Made by a program: the position numbers and the translations under genes
In this document: in pieces, positions 34,828 through 44,288 of the stretch
Layout of the letters: every line of letters begins with the position of its first letter
Position numbering within the stretch: the stretch's first letter is position 1
The notes under the pieces: model-generated
Told to the model about the DNA's origin: nothing
The model's database searches: none
What the model saw: the letters and a program-made list of their open reading frames with translations, nothing else
DNA from: Paenibacillus sp. Marseille-Q4541
GTDB lineage: Bacteria > Bacillota > Bacilli > Paenibacillales > Paenibacillaceae
Direction: 5' to 3'
Assembly: GCF_018310695.1 (NCBI RefSeq)
Contig: NZ_JAGXCY010000016.1
Location: forward strand, 38,126-102,125
DNA: 64,000 bases

Positions 34828-35857
34828 AACTGCACTCCTCCTCACCCTCATCATAATTCTTAGATTTTTTTCGTTTCACAGCAATAAGTTCAGCAGCAAT
34901 ACTGATGGCTATTTCTTCGGGACCTTCTGAACCAATCTTGATACCAACTGGAGTGTGAAGATGAGGGAAAGACGGTAATCCTTCGAGGAGTCTTGAAGCT
35001 CTTGTTCTGGAACCTAAAATGCCGAGGTATCGATAAGAAGTGTGCTGCAATTTTTCCAAAAACGCCCGTTCCTTCGGAAATTGATGACTCATTAACAGCA
35101 CATAATCCTGCTCCTTTATCTGGAAAGAGCGATAGATTTCATCGGGAAAACCAATCAGAATCGAAGCATCCGGAAATCGCTCTTCTGTGCATAGGGCTTC
35201 ACGCCAATCAGCGACTGTGACACGGAATCCCGAATTGGCAGCAAGTTTGACGAGTGGTATAGAATCATTACCAGCTCCTATAATGAGAAGTCTTGGTTTT
35301 GGGTCATAATGAAGTAAATAAACTTCCTCTTTATTTGATCTTGCGTCTACTGGGCGATCTGACTTTTTTGATTCATAAGGATATACTTTTCTTTTTGAAT
35401 ATTCCTCCGTTTTGAATGAAGTCTCTCTTTTCTCAATCCAATGTTGAACATAGCGCCTCGGCTCATTCCACACCCGTCGAATTGTAATGGAATACCCTTG
35501 ATCTAAATAGGATTTCGCTAAAGTAAGATGACGTTTCAAATCTTCCTTCACAGGCTCAAGCAAAATATGGAGCAGTCCACCACAGCCGATGTTCTCCCCC
35601 CATGACAAATCATCTTCTGGCCTCATATCGTATAGACCCAACTGAGGTCTACCTGATTGCAATACTTCTTCCGCACGCAAAGCTAGATCAGTCTCGATAC
35701 AGCCTGGGCTGAGGCTACCTATCATCCCGCCGTCCTTCGTAAAGAGCATGGAAACCCCTTGCTTACGATACGCATGACCTTCTACATAAACCGTTGTAGC
35801 AAGAACGATCGGCCCTAGCTCACTTAGTACAGCTTCACAAATATCATGCATTTCCAT
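34775..35857 (-). CDS. pucA: XdhC-like xanthine dehydrogenase maturation factor
   Basis: The RBS AAAGGAGG is seven bases before ATG 35857 (360 residues); a longer frame to 35899 is rejected. The N-terminal XdhC/CoxI domain has GSLSPGCIETDLALRAEEVL and GCGGLLHILLEP with the conserved GCGG. The Rossmann domain is RLLIIGAGNDSIPLVKLAANSGFRV, and the C-terminal part has the family motif LGILGSRTRASRLLEGL then HTPVGIKIGSEGPEEIAISIAAELI. XdhC proteins bind sulfurated molybdenum cofactor and insert it into the dehydrogenase. First gene of pucABCDE. Confidence 0.9.
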   Translation of the reverse strand: MEMHDICEAVLSELGPIVLATTVYVEGHAYRKQGVSMLFTKDGGMIGSLSPGCIETDLALRAEEVLQSGRPQLGLYDMRPEDDLSWGENIGCGGLLHILLEPVKEDLKRHLTLAKSYLDQGYSITIRRVWNEPRRYVQHWIEKRETSFKTEEYSKRKVYPYESKKSDRPVDARSNKEEVYLLHYDPKPRLLIIGAGNDSIPLVKLAANSGFRVTVADWREALCTEERFPDASILIGFPDEIYRSFQIKEQDYVLLMSHQFPKERAFLEKLQHTSYRYLGILGSRTRASRLLEGLPSFPHLHTPVGIKIGSEGPEEIAISIAAELIAVKRKKSKNYDEGEEECSYVDGRDHTRRRPKSAHG

Positions 35858-35918
35858 TTGATTTCCTCCTTTAACTGTACTTTGCTCTAAACCTGACATA
35901 GACGATGAATGTAGAAAT

Positions 35919-35940
35919 ACGAGCGGCTTAGGCCGCCCGT
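35919..35940 (-). terminator. Hairpin between the amidohydrolase and pucA
   Basis: ACG-GCGGC / GCCGC-CGT stem with TTAG/CTAA loop and one mismatch; followed by a modestly T-rich stretch. It probably partly separates the uric-acid operon from pucABCDE. Confidence 0.5.
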
Positions 35941-35972
35941 ATCCTGGACATGGATATTCTTTATAAAGACCG

Positions 35973-37307
35973 TTAGGAGATTTCTTGAATTCGGCTTACG
36001 AGCCTTGCAATACTTCGATCTGCTTCCCTCAGTACAATGGAACGATCGATAGTTCTCATTGTTCGCCCTTCTATGACAAGCTCTCCATCAATAATGACCG
36101 TGTCAACATTACTTCTAGTCGCTGAATAAACAACCCTAGAATAAATATCCACTTCATAGGAAGGGTAGGTATGAAAATCATTTAGATCCAGCAAGATTAC
36201 ATCCGCCTTCTTCCCTAGTTCGAGACTACCGATCTCCTTCTCCATTCCCAGCACCTCAGCACCACCCATCGTTGCCATCCGGAGTACCGTTCTAGCATCC
36301 ATAGCCGTTGGACCATGCGGTATTTTGTGCATTAACGCAGTCATTCTCATCTCCTGAAACATATCCAAATTGTTGTTACACGGGGCACCATCCGCACCAA
36401 TGCCGACATGAATTTTCCGACTTAACAAATCCGGTATTTCAGCAATGCCTGAGGATAACTTCATATTCGAGCCTGGGCAATGGGTCACTTTCACACCGCG
36501 CAAGCGAATAATTTCTTTTTCTTCTTCACTCAGCCACACACAGTGAGCCAGTATTAACCTAGGTGTGGCAAGGCCAATGTGATCAAGATAGACGACGTTA
36601 CGCATGCCACGCTCGCTCTCGACAAGCTCAATTTCTCCCCGGTTTTCCGATGCATGGGTGTGAATTTTGACATTGTACTGTGCTGATAGATCTCGTACTT
36701 CCGTAAGCAGTTGTTCCGTACATGAAACAACAAACCTCGGGCAGAAAGCATACTGAATTCTTCCACCGCCATATCCGTTCCATTTTTCCAGCAGATCTAC
36801 ACTTTGCTGAATGGAGTCCGTCGTTGTTTCTTGCAAAGGAAGAGGCACTTCGTCCCCGTGATCCATCATGACTTTACCAGAGACGACACGCATTCCACTC
36901 TGGGCCATTGCCCGAAAAGCCGAATCCGTGTAATGCACTGTTTCCATGTCCAGAATCGTAGTCGTACCGCTTGAGATCAGTTCTCCAAGTCCAAGCAAGG
37001 CGGAGTAGAATACCGATTCCTCATCATGAGCCGCTTCTAAGGGCCAAATCCGCTGACGAAGCCAATCCATGAGTTCCAGATCATCAGCACGTCCCCGAAA
37101 AAGAGTCTGGCATAGATGAATGTGAGTCTGAATAAAACCGGGAAGCAGCGCTTTCCCCGTTCCATCAATGACGCGGTCTGCTAATACCTGGATATCCACG
37201 CCTATTTCTTTGATCTTATTATCTTCTATGAGCAAGTCACCTACGAAAACATCTTCGTTTCCATTCATCGTAACGATTTGTGCACCTTTAATCAGAATCG
37301 TACTCAT
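35973..37307 (-). CDS. Metal-dependent amidohydrolase, purine/deaminase type
   Basis: 444 residues; ATG after GGGGAGG. Subtype-III-like amidohydrolase of the TrzA/AtzB/MTA-deaminase group: metal ligands in LPGFIQTHIHLCQTLFRG, HTHASENRGEIE, ILAHCVWLSEEE, THCPGSNMKLSSG and GIGADGAPCNNNLDMF (catalytic Asp). Relatives deaminate guanine, 8-oxoguanine, 5'-deoxyadenosine, MTA/SAH or triazines. It is the last gene of the ureide operon, 38 bases after the GGT-family gene, so a purine substrate such as guanine or 8-oxoguanine is likely, although GuaD already covers guanine. No signal peptide; cytoplasmic. Specificity cannot be read from the sequence. Confidence 0.85.
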   Translation of the reverse strand: MSTILIKGAQIVTMNGNEDVFVGDLLIEDNKIKEIGVDIQVLADRVIDGTGKALLPGFIQTHIHLCQTLFRGRADDLELMDWLRQRIWPLEAAHDEESVFYSALLGLGELISSGTTTILDMETVHYTDSAFRAMAQSGMRVVSGKVMMDHGDEVPLPLQETTTDSIQQSVDLLEKWNGYGGGRIQYAFCPRFVVSCTEQLLTEVRDLSAQYNVKIHTHASENRGEIELVESERGMRNVVYLDHIGLATPRLILAHCVWLSEEEKEIIRLRGVKVTHCPGSNMKLSSGIAEIPDLLSRKIHVGIGADGAPCNNNLDMFQEMRMTALMHKIPHGPTAMDARTVLRMATMGGAEVLGMEKEIGSLELGKKADVILLDLNDFHTYPSYEVDIYSRVVYSATRSNVDTVIIDGELVIEGRTMRTIDRSIVLREADRSIARLVSRIQEIS

Positions 37308-37345
37308 CCAATGACCTCCCCTGACTGTAACTTTGTCTTATGCTG

Positions 37346-38941
37346 TCACCAGCCTATAGCTGCACCGTCACCGCGAGGATCAGCTGCTCCGCTGAGCATT
37401 CCATTTGGACCGATCATAATTCCTTGAGCTTGCCCCATCACATCATCCCACTCGCCAAGGGGGCGAACTTCATGTCCCATCGCTTCAAGTTGTTGAATGA
37501 CTTCTATCCCGAAACGTTGTTCCAATTTCAGCTCATCCCCATCCTCACCCCAGGTTCGCCCATATACCCAGCGCGGGAGAGAAATCGCTTCCTGTATAGA
37601 GCATCCATAGTCGAGTACTGCCGTCAGTATCGACAACTGCGTTTGCGGCTGACCTTCACCGCCTTGTGTACCCAGCAGCAGATAAGGCTTTCCTTCCTTC
37701 ATTACCATGCCTGGCATTAAGGTGTGAAACGTTCGTTTGCCTGGTTCAAGCACGTTAGCGGCATCAGGATCGAGTGAGAAAAAGGAACCGCGGTTTTGAA
37801 GAATGATCCCAGTGTTTTTGGCCATATAGCCTGAACCAAAATCGAAATAAAGGCTTTGGATGAACGAAACTGCATTCCCCTCACTGTCTACTACAGCTGC
37901 ATAAGCCGTGTCCTGACCCATTGCTTGCGAGAGAAATGGTGTCGCTTCTTCTGCAGACTCAGTCACCTCATCCCATAACTGTTTTGCATAAGGTTTAGAT
38001 AATAGCTGATCGAGTGGAATGTTACGAAAATCAGGGTCTGTCAAATACTGATCGCGGTCGCGAAATGATTTTTTGATAACTTCTGTCATGAGGTGATAGT
38101 AAGGAGCAGATAATCGGTTCAGTGAAGATACGGTCGTGTTCTCCAGCATGTTTAGCATCATCAGTACCGAAAAACCTTGTGAATTAGGCGGCATTTGGCA
38201 TACTTCATATTCGTGGTAGGTCGTTTTTACAGGAGTTACCCACTCCCCTGTATGTTTTTCAAAATCTTCTTTTTGCAGAAATCCGCCATCCTGAATGACT
38301 GAAACTGAGATGGCCTCCGCAAGAATCCCTTTATAAAATGCTTCTTTTCCACCGCTTTGAAGTATTCGGAGGGAATGGGCAAGCTGAGGCTGAATGAGCA
38401 AATCTCCTTCGGCAAGGAGAATTCCATCTTTGATATAAACACTTGTCATTTCTTTATCTGCCCGAATATAAGCTTCATCCCGAATCATCCACATATGTAG
38501 ATTATGAGAGACTGGACAACCTTTCTCCGCATACTGAATGGCTGGTTCGAACAATTTATCCCAAGGCAAACGTCCAAATTTATGAGATACTTCCCACCAA
38601 GCATCGACCATCCCCGGTACCGTAACTGCACTGAGAACACCTCTGCTTGGGATTGATATCATGTTCATTTGCTCAAACATTTCTCTTGTAACAGAGCTAG
38701 CCGAGCGCCCCGTTCCGTTATACCCGGAGAGCTCACCTGACTTTTCGTTATACATTAGAAAAAAAGCGTCCCCTCCAGGTCCGGTCATATGGGGATACAC
38801 AACACCAAGCGCAATGCTGACAGCAATGGATGCATCATAGGCATTCCCACCCTGCGCTAAAATCCTTGCACCCGCACTTGTCGCAAGAACATGCGGAGAG
38901 GTAACCATCACTTCCATTCCAACAGGCATTTGATTCAGCAT
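37346..38941 (-). CDS. Gamma-glutamyltransferase-family hydrolase, possibly oxamate amidohydrolase (HpxW-like)
   Basis: 531 residues; RBS GGGAGGGG. Ntn-hydrolase of the GGT family: N-terminal VMVTSPHVLATSAGARILAQGGNAYDASIA, TGPGGDAFFLMYN, and the autoprocessing nucleophile at Thr345 (GQDTAYAAVVDSEGNAVSF). There is no signal peptide, unlike secreted GGTs, so it acts in the cytoplasm. PucG makes oxalurate; in Klebsiella that pathway leads to oxamate, which HpxW, a GGT homologue of about this size, hydrolyses to oxalate. Placement directly after pucG, overlapping by seven bases, supports the same role here (inference). The alternative is a general glutathione/gamma-glutamyl hydrolase like YwrD. 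Confidence 0.8.
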   Translation of the reverse strand: MLNQMPVGMEVMVTSPHVLATSAGARILAQGGNAYDASIAVSIALGVVYPHMTGPGGDAFFLMYNEKSGELSGYNGTGRSASSVTREMFEQMNMISIPSRGVLSAVTVPGMVDAWWEVSHKFGRLPWDKLFEPAIQYAEKGCPVSHNLHMWMIRDEAYIRADKEMTSVYIKDGILLAEGDLLIQPQLAHSLRILQSGGKEAFYKGILAEAISVSVIQDGGFLQKEDFEKHTGEWVTPVKTTYHEYEVCQMPPNSQGFSVLMMLNMLENTTVSSLNRLSAPYYHLMTEVIKKSFRDRDQYLTDPDFRNIPLDQLLSKPYAKQLWDEVTESAEEATPFLSQAMGQDTAYAAVVDSEGNAVSFIQSLYFDFGSGYMAKNTGIILQNRGSFFSLDPDAANVLEPGKRTFHTLMPGMVMKEGKPYLLLGTQGGEGQPQTQLSILTAVLDYGCSIQEAISLPRWVYGRTWGEDGDELKLEQRFGIEVIQQLEAMGHEVRPLGEWDDVMGQAQGIMIGPNGMLSGAADPRGDGAAIGW

Positions 38942-40188
38942 GGAATCCCCTCCCTGCTGGCTTCTGCATATACAGAAAGCGCAGCCTGCACCGCTTCACC
39001 GGCTGGGAGTTTATGTCCTTCCCTGATCAGTACACCTTCAAGCGCTCCAAGTACGTGCAGTACATTTTTACGACTGCAACTATAGCCCATCGTCCCTATT
39101 CTCCAAATTTTTCCTTTGAGAGGACCAAAAGAGCTTGCAATTTCGATCCCAAAATCATGCAACAATTTGCTGCGAACTTGTTCACCATCAATTCCTTCCG
39201 GAATCGTTATGCATGTGACACAAGGGAGTTTGCTTTGTTCGTTCCCATATAACGTAAGTCCCATCCCTTTGATACCTTGAACAAGCGCCCTGCCATTTAA
39301 TTCATGCCTCGCAAAACGAGCCTCCAGTCCCTCTTGTAACAAAATACGAAGCCCTTCATGTAAACCATACAACATCGATGTAGCCTCTGTATGATGGTTT
39401 AGCCTTGCGGAGCTCCAGTAATCCTGAATCTGACTAAGGTCAAAATAATTACTTCGGATCGGAGCCGTGTTCAGCTCCATATCAAGGCTTGCTGGATCGC
39501 GTAATCCCCGTTCAATTCGTTTGCGGGATAGAAGCTTTGCTTCTATCCGTTTATTGTAAGTAATCGGCGCCATACCAGGAGGGACAGATATACATTTTTG
39601 CGTCCCTCCCATTACTGCATCGATATTCCAAGCATCGGTCTTGACTGGAACACCGCCAATCGTAGCAACGGCATCTACGACAAACAGAATATCCAGCTCT
39701 CTGCACGCTTTGCCAATCTCAGCGAGAGGCTGCATCTGACCAGTGGAAGTTTCACCATGCACAATGGCAACTATATCTGGCTTATGCAAGGTAATGGCAT
39801 CAATAACAACCTGTGGATCAAAAACATTCCCCCACTCGGTTTCTATAAACACAACTTCAGCCCCGCAGCGTTGCGAGATTTCAACGAGTAAATGTCCAAA
39901 CCGTCCGAAAATAGGTACAAGCACCTTGTCCCCTGGTTCAATAATGCTCACAAGAACCGCTTCAATTCCAGATCTGGATGTTCCATCCACAGGGAAACTC
40001 CATTCATTCGATGTTTGGAATACTTCTCTCACCATCTCCATGGTTTCGTTCATAAGAGATGTGAATTCTGGATCAAATTGTCCTAATATAGGAAATGACA
40101 TCGCCCGTAGCACACGTGGATCGACCTCCACCGGACCAGGTGTCATGATTGTTCGAAGTGATGGGTTTAATTCTGAATATTTACTCAT
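38935..40188 (-). CDS. pucG: (S)-ureidoglycine:glyoxylate aminotransferase
   Basis: GGGGGAAGACAG precedes ATG 40188, within the pucF stop region (417 residues; B. subtilis PucG has similar length). Class V PLP aminotransferase: MTPGPVEVDPRVLRAMSFPILGQFDPEF, VDGTSRSGIEAVLVS, ETSTGQMQPL and the PLP lysine in VMGGTQKCISVPPGMAP. The Q-F-D-P-x-F and T-S-R-S-G-IE segments are those of ureidoglycine aminotransferases (PucG, HpxJ). It transfers the amino group of unstable ureidoglycine to glyoxylate, giving oxalurate and glycine. It overlaps pucF by eight bases. Confidence 0.9.
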   Translation of the reverse strand: MSKYSELNPSLRTIMTPGPVEVDPRVLRAMSFPILGQFDPEFTSLMNETMEMVREVFQTSNEWSFPVDGTSRSGIEAVLVSIIEPGDKVLVPIFGRFGHLLVEISQRCGAEVVFIETEWGNVFDPQVVIDAITLHKPDIVAIVHGETSTGQMQPLAEIGKACRELDILFVVDAVATIGGVPVKTDAWNIDAVMGGTQKCISVPPGMAPITYNKRIEAKLLSRKRIERGLRDPASLDMELNTAPIRSNYFDLSQIQDYWSSARLNHHTEATSMLYGLHEGLRILLQEGLEARFARHELNGRALVQGIKGMGLTLYGNEQSKLPCVTCITIPEGIDGEQVRSKLLHDFGIEIASSFGPLKGKIWRIGTMGYSCSRKNVLHVLGALEGVLIREGHKLPAGEAVQAALSVYAEASREGIPC

Positions 40189-41482
40189 CTGTCTTCCCCC
40201 TGTAGCCATATTGGTGCAGCAGCTCTACAAGCACTCGAAACCCTAGGTTAATCTCTTCCTTTGACGTAAATTCCATAGGATTATGACTTACACCATTCTG
40301 ACTTGGCACAAAAATCATCGCTACCTTGCAGATCTCCGCAAAAATCTGCGCATCATGACCTGCACCACTCGGCATTCTAAGGTAAGAAATATCTAGTTTG
40401 TCGCATACATCCTGAATACTCTCTTCCCACTCGCCATCCATAGGAATAGGATCTACCGATAAATGTTCTTCCCATTCAGCAGTTAATCCGTTTCGTGTAG
40501 CCGATTCTGTTACTAAGGATCGTACTTCACTTGTAAAACGATCCATTACCGATTTGTCCGTATGCCTGATGTCCAAAGTAAAAACAACTTTTCCCGGAAC
40601 TACATTCACAGCACCAGGCAACACATCTAGACTGCCTACTGTGGCTACAAGTGGGTCACCATATGAAAGCGCAAGCTGATGGATCTGAAGAATGATCTCG
40701 GAGGTTCCAATAAGTGCATCTTTTCGATAGGCCATAGGGGTAGTACCTGCATGATTGGCTTCACCCGTAATGGTTACATCTAGTCTTTTCTGTCCGACAA
40801 TATCAGTAACTACGCCGATAGATGTCCCCTTTCTTTCAAGCACAGCTCCCTGTTCAATGTGTAGTTCCACGTATCCATGAGGTTTAAAAGGCCTTACCGG
40901 AAAAGGAGAATCCGGTCCAAACCCACACATTTCGGCTGCTTGAAGTAAAGTAATTCCTTCTGCATCTTTCAGGTTTCTTACTGAACTCCAGTCACTTGCT
41001 CCCGTTATACTTCTTGAACCCCAGAAAGCAAATGGAAATCGGCTGCCCTCTTCTTCACTTAAGGATACTGCTGCAAGAGAACGAGCCGGCTGTCCATATA
41101 CCTCCTTCAAATACATAAGAGCTACCGTTCCGGCTACTACACCAAGGGCTCCATCAAACTTACCTCCTGAAATAACGGTATCGATATGTGACCCTGTAAA
41201 AATAGGCTGTGAAAGGGCGCTATCATCTGTACCTTCCAAGAGTCCATACAGATTCCCAGATTGATCGAAGGATGTGATTAGTCCTTTTTCCTGCATAAAA
41301 CATTGAAGATGTTGCTGAGCTAAAAGCCAGGAAGAAGAATATAAAACTCTAGTGTTTCCTCCATCTTCGCTTTTCCCAATATCGGACAACTCATCTAGCA
41401 ACTGATGAAGAAGATGACAGGAAGCCTCAAAAACAGTTTCCTTATATGCCTCAGTATTCGTGATGTGACAAGATTCAGGCAT
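40181..41482 (-). CDS. pucF: Allantoate amidohydrolase (M20 family)
   Basis: 433 residues. Di-metal M20 amidase: TGSHIDTVISGGKFDGALGV, SEEEGSRFPFAFWGSRSI, ELHIEQGAVLE and SGAGHDAQIFAEI carry the metal ligands and catalytic Glu; HAGTTPM marks the dimerisation domain. It matches allantoate amidohydrolases (AllC/PucF), which release ammonia and CO2 from allantoate and make (S)-ureidoglycine for PucG. The ATG overlaps the pucH stop by eight bases. Related N-carbamoyl-amino-acid hydrolases are excluded mainly by context. Confidence 0.88.
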   Translation of the reverse strand: MPESCHITNTEAYKETVFEASCHLLHQLLDELSDIGKSEDGGNTRVLYSSSWLLAQQHLQCFMQEKGLITSFDQSGNLYGLLEGTDDSALSQPIFTGSHIDTVISGGKFDGALGVVAGTVALMYLKEVYGQPARSLAAVSLSEEEGSRFPFAFWGSRSITGASDWSSVRNLKDAEGITLLQAAEMCGFGPDSPFPVRPFKPHGYVELHIEQGAVLERKGTSIGVVTDIVGQKRLDVTITGEANHAGTTPMAYRKDALIGTSEIILQIHQLALSYGDPLVATVGSLDVLPGAVNVVPGKVVFTLDIRHTDKSVMDRFTSEVRSLVTESATRNGLTAEWEEHLSVDPIPMDGEWEESIQDVCDKLDISYLRMPSGAGHDAQIFAEICKVAMIFVPSQNGVSHNPMEFTSKEEINLGFRVLVELLHQYGYRGKTDE

Positions 41483-42884
41483 AAATATCTCCTCCTTGAA
41501 CGATGGTATTTTGTTTTACTGCTGGAATAAACTTACCGAGTCTTTGATCTATTAATCCGTGGAGATCGTCATAAATTTGAATTCCACGGCTAAATGTTGC
41601 CTTGACCTTGCAGGAGAATGTCCGGTTTATGTAAGGCGAAATTACATGCCGATAGCGAATTTCTTCCCTTGTCAGGGTATAAGACTCATTCATATCTATG
41701 ATAGCAAAATCGGCATCCTTTCCAATAGCGATTTCTCCTTTAGATGTATCCAGACCAAAGCGTCTAGCAGGCTCTGATGCAAGTAAAGAGGCTATTAGGG
41801 TAAGCGGCACATTACGCCTTACATGCCCTTCCTCCAGCATCAATAAGAGCGTACTTTGCGCTCCCGCAATCCCACCCCAGATATGAAAGAAATTATCTGT
41901 GTCTTTCATATCTGGGGGACATGGAGAATGATCTGATGCAATCAAATCAATATCCCCTGACAGGAGAGCCTCCCATAACAACTCCTGTTCCTCCTTGTTG
42001 CGAAGAGGGGGGGCACATTTGGCGACAGCCCCCAGCTTTAGTACGTCATCTTCTGTCAAGACTAAGTAATGAGGACAGGTTTCAACCGTTATATCAAGCC
42101 CGCTACGCTTCGCCTCCTTAATCAGATCAACAGAGCGACGGGTGCTGATATGAACAAAATGAAGCTTACATCCCGTTTCCCGCGCATATACAATAGCCCG
42201 GGAAACGGCTTCGGTTTCCGCTTCAGGCGGCCGAGAAGCAAGATAATCCTCAGCCCCTACTTTTCCTGAGGAAATTCGTGCGAAGGCAAGCGCATTTGTC
42301 ATTTCGTCACTCTCCGCGTGCAAGGCTAGAACCCCGCCAAGTTCGGCTATAATCGTCATCCCCCGTATTAGCGCCTTGTCATCGGTACGGGTAAAGATTT
42401 CCTCGCCTTCCCCTCCAGGTTCGGACATAAAAGCCTTGAAACCTGCTGCACCCACCTCAGCAAGAAAGCTTAGCTCCGTTTCATTATTTGGAACAAGGCC
42501 ACCCCAAAAAGCATAATCCACATAACTTTTATCGGCCGCAGCAGACTGTTTGCATTCCCAGCCTCGTCTCGTGGTCGTCGGGGGCACACCATTTAGCGGC
42601 ATATCAATATATGTAGTAATCCCACCTGCAGCCAGAGCAGCTGAACCGGTCGTAAATCCTTCCCATTCCGCTAGCCCAGGCTCATTAAAATGAACATGTG
42701 CATCAACCACACCAGGGAAAACGATCCGATCTTTACCCGAATAGATCAAGGTATGTTCATCCGGAATCAATCCAGGAGCAATAGCAGCGATAACTCCTCC
42801 CCGAATGCCGATGTCCACCCGCTCCACTCCGTGGGGTAAAACAACACGGCCACCTTGAATGATGACTTCAAATTGTCCCGGCAT
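41475..42884 (-). CDS. pucH: Allantoinase
   Basis: 469 residues. Cyclic amidohydrolase of the dihydroorotase/allantoinase group: metal site VVDAHVHFNEPGLAEWEGF, the carbamylated lysine in GFKAFMSEPG, then ALHAES, LHFVHIST and DLIASDHSPCPP with the catalytic Asp. The sequence IFTRTDDKALIRGM resembles AllB/PucH. It opens the hydantoin ring of S-allantoin to allantoate. It precedes pucF and overlaps it, and it follows pucM by 51 bases. ATG start. Confidence 0.92.
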   Translation of the reverse strand: MPGQFEVIIQGGRVVLPHGVERVDIGIRGGVIAAIAPGLIPDEHTLIYSGKDRIVFPGVVDAHVHFNEPGLAEWEGFTTGSAALAAGGITTYIDMPLNGVPPTTTRRGWECKQSAAADKSYVDYAFWGGLVPNNETELSFLAEVGAAGFKAFMSEPGGEGEEIFTRTDDKALIRGMTIIAELGGVLALHAESDEMTNALAFARISSGKVGAEDYLASRPPEAETEAVSRAIVYARETGCKLHFVHISTRRSVDLIKEAKRSGLDITVETCPHYLVLTEDDVLKLGAVAKCAPPLRNKEEQELLWEALLSGDIDLIASDHSPCPPDMKDTDNFFHIWGGIAGAQSTLLLMLEEGHVRRNVPLTLIASLLASEPARRFGLDTSKGEIAIGKDADFAIIDMNESYTLTREEIRYRHVISPYINRTFSCKVKATFSRGIQIYDDLHGLIDQRLGKFIPAVKQNTIVQGGDIYA

Positions 42885-42935
42885 CAGAAGCCCTCCTCTT
42901 CAGATCGATGACCTAAACCTTCCTACTTCGACTTG

Positions 42936-43301
42936 CTAAGATCCCCGGTACGTGCTGTATCCTCCCGGAGCAACAAGTAAGGGAACATGGTAGTGTTCAT
43001 CTATATTCACAATTTCGAACCTCAAAGGAATTACATCCCAGATCGAGCGAATACCGCTCTTCACAAGAAATGTTTCGTAGTATGCTCCTACATAAAAACG
43101 GAGTTCATAGATACCTACTATAAGCTGATCCTCTAAGAAAGGAGTGTCCATCCGTCCATCTGTATTGGTCACTCCTTTATCAATCAGTACTGCTCGTTCA
43201 AGTCCATGCTCCTCCTGGATAACGTAAAGCTCAACTTTCATATTGCTTCCAGGAATCCCTCGGCTCGTATCCAGCACATGTGTCGTCAGTTTTCCTGCCA
43301 T
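42936..43301 (-). CDS. pucM: 5-hydroxyisourate hydrolase (transthyretin-like)
   Basis: 121 residues, the usual length. Family signatures: KLTTHVLDTSRGIPG with the active-site His near the N-terminus, IPLRFEIVNIDEHYHVPLLVAPGGYSTYRGS with conserved Arg, His and the diagnostic C-terminal YRGS. It hydrolyses 5-hydroxyisourate from uricase to OHCU. The ATG abuts the uricase stop (TAAATG), so translation is coupled. Confidence 0.95.
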   Translation of the reverse strand: MAGKLTTHVLDTSRGIPGSNMKVELYVIQEEHGLERAVLIDKGVTNTDGRMDTPFLEDQLIVGIYELRFYVGAYYETFLVKSGIRSIWDVIPLRFEIVNIDEHYHVPLLVAPGGYSTYRGS

Positions 43302-44288
43302 TTAGATACTGCCCGCTTTTTCGGCTTCACTTTCTAGTGCATCAGCAAGATCATTTCTTGTCATGGAGAAGCCTTGGAAACCATACGGAGGACGAGGTTC
43401 CGTAAAGACCGATCCAGGACCCTCTGCTACTGTTTCAACAATCGTCTCCCATGTGCGATTATTAGATTCAAATGATACTTCTGCTAGTTGACTAAAATGA
43501 TGAAGCACTCTAAGTCCAATTAGGTAAATGAGATTTTGAATGGAAGGAGAATTGTTTTCATGGAATACCGTGGCTGCTATATCACGAACCTGTTCTGCAT
43601 CTACGTAATTCCCGCGAAGATCATCCAGACCATCTTCAGTCTCCGTGTATTTCCAGTGAATGTTCAAAAAAATGAACAGAGGACGATCCGATGTTTCCGG
43701 AAGCGTCGTATATTCGTCCCGAACAAAACCCGCAAAACCGCTCCCTTTCACTTTAATAAGTCTAAGATTCATAACTCCGCTTTGATGCGAAACCACGTTT
43801 ATACTGCTATTCTCACGTTCGAGAACTACTGTAGCACTGGCACTTTCGTTATGAGAATACTTAAATACGAGATCACTTGGTACGATACTTTCCGCATTTC
43901 CTACTTGAATCTGTTCAAATGGTACTTGCTCTGCGGTCATTCGCACACCCGTCATTTGCGGATAAGTTTCAAGAAACTGCCGGCTAGCAAATTCAAGAAA
44001 TCCTTCGACAGTAGCTCCCGTAAAATCGGCGGCATGACGCAAAATAAAGTTTTTCATGGAGTCCGTAGCAACGACCAGTGAATTGTCTCCTTCTGTGAAG
44101 GAAGTTATGAACTTTTCACCTTTTACAGCGACCTTGATATTCATTCCAAACAGTACATTTTCTCTTCCACGAAAAGCGGATTCAGGTATGGCCTTAACCC
44201 CAGTGAGTGGTTTAGCATATGAACGAAATACCCACACATCACCCTTACCGTAATACATGGTTCTCTCCTTCGATGCTTCGAATGTCAT
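43302..44288 (-). CDS. pucL: Urate oxidase (uricase)
   Basis: 328 residues. Cofactor-free uricase of tandem T-fold units: YYGKGDVWVFRSYAKPL with the catalytic Lys region, SLVVATDSMKNFILRHA with the conserved Thr-Asp, GFVRDEYTTLPETSDRPL and VFHENNSPSIQNLIYLIGLRVLHHF. It oxidises urate to 5-hydroxyisourate. In B. subtilis this is the C-terminal part of the bifunctional PucL; here it is a separate gene, its ATG abutting the stop of the OHCU decarboxylase gene with GAGGAG nine bases upstream. A second ATG (codon 11) with its own GAAGGAG could be an internal start. Confidence 0.94.
   Translation of the reverse strand: MTFEASKERTMYYGKGDVWVFRSYAKPLTGVKAIPESAFRGRENVLFGMNIKVAVKGEKFITSFTEGDNSLVVATDSMKNFILRHAADFTGATVEGFLEFASRQFLETYPQMTGVRMTAEQVPFEQIQVGNAESIVPSDLVFKYSHNESASATVVLERENSSINVVSHQSGVMNLRLIKVKGSGFAGFVRDEYTTLPETSDRPLFIFLNIHWKYTETEDGLDDLRGNYVDAEQVRDIAATVFHENNSPSIQNLIYLIGLRVLHHFSQLAEVSFESNNRTWETIVETVAEGPGSVFTEPRPPYGFQGFSMTRNDLADALESEAEKAGSI

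Noticed and set aside
43536..44081. 181-codon plus-strand frame opposite uricase
   Set aside because: Antisense to conserved uricase motifs; no RBS and unlikely composition.
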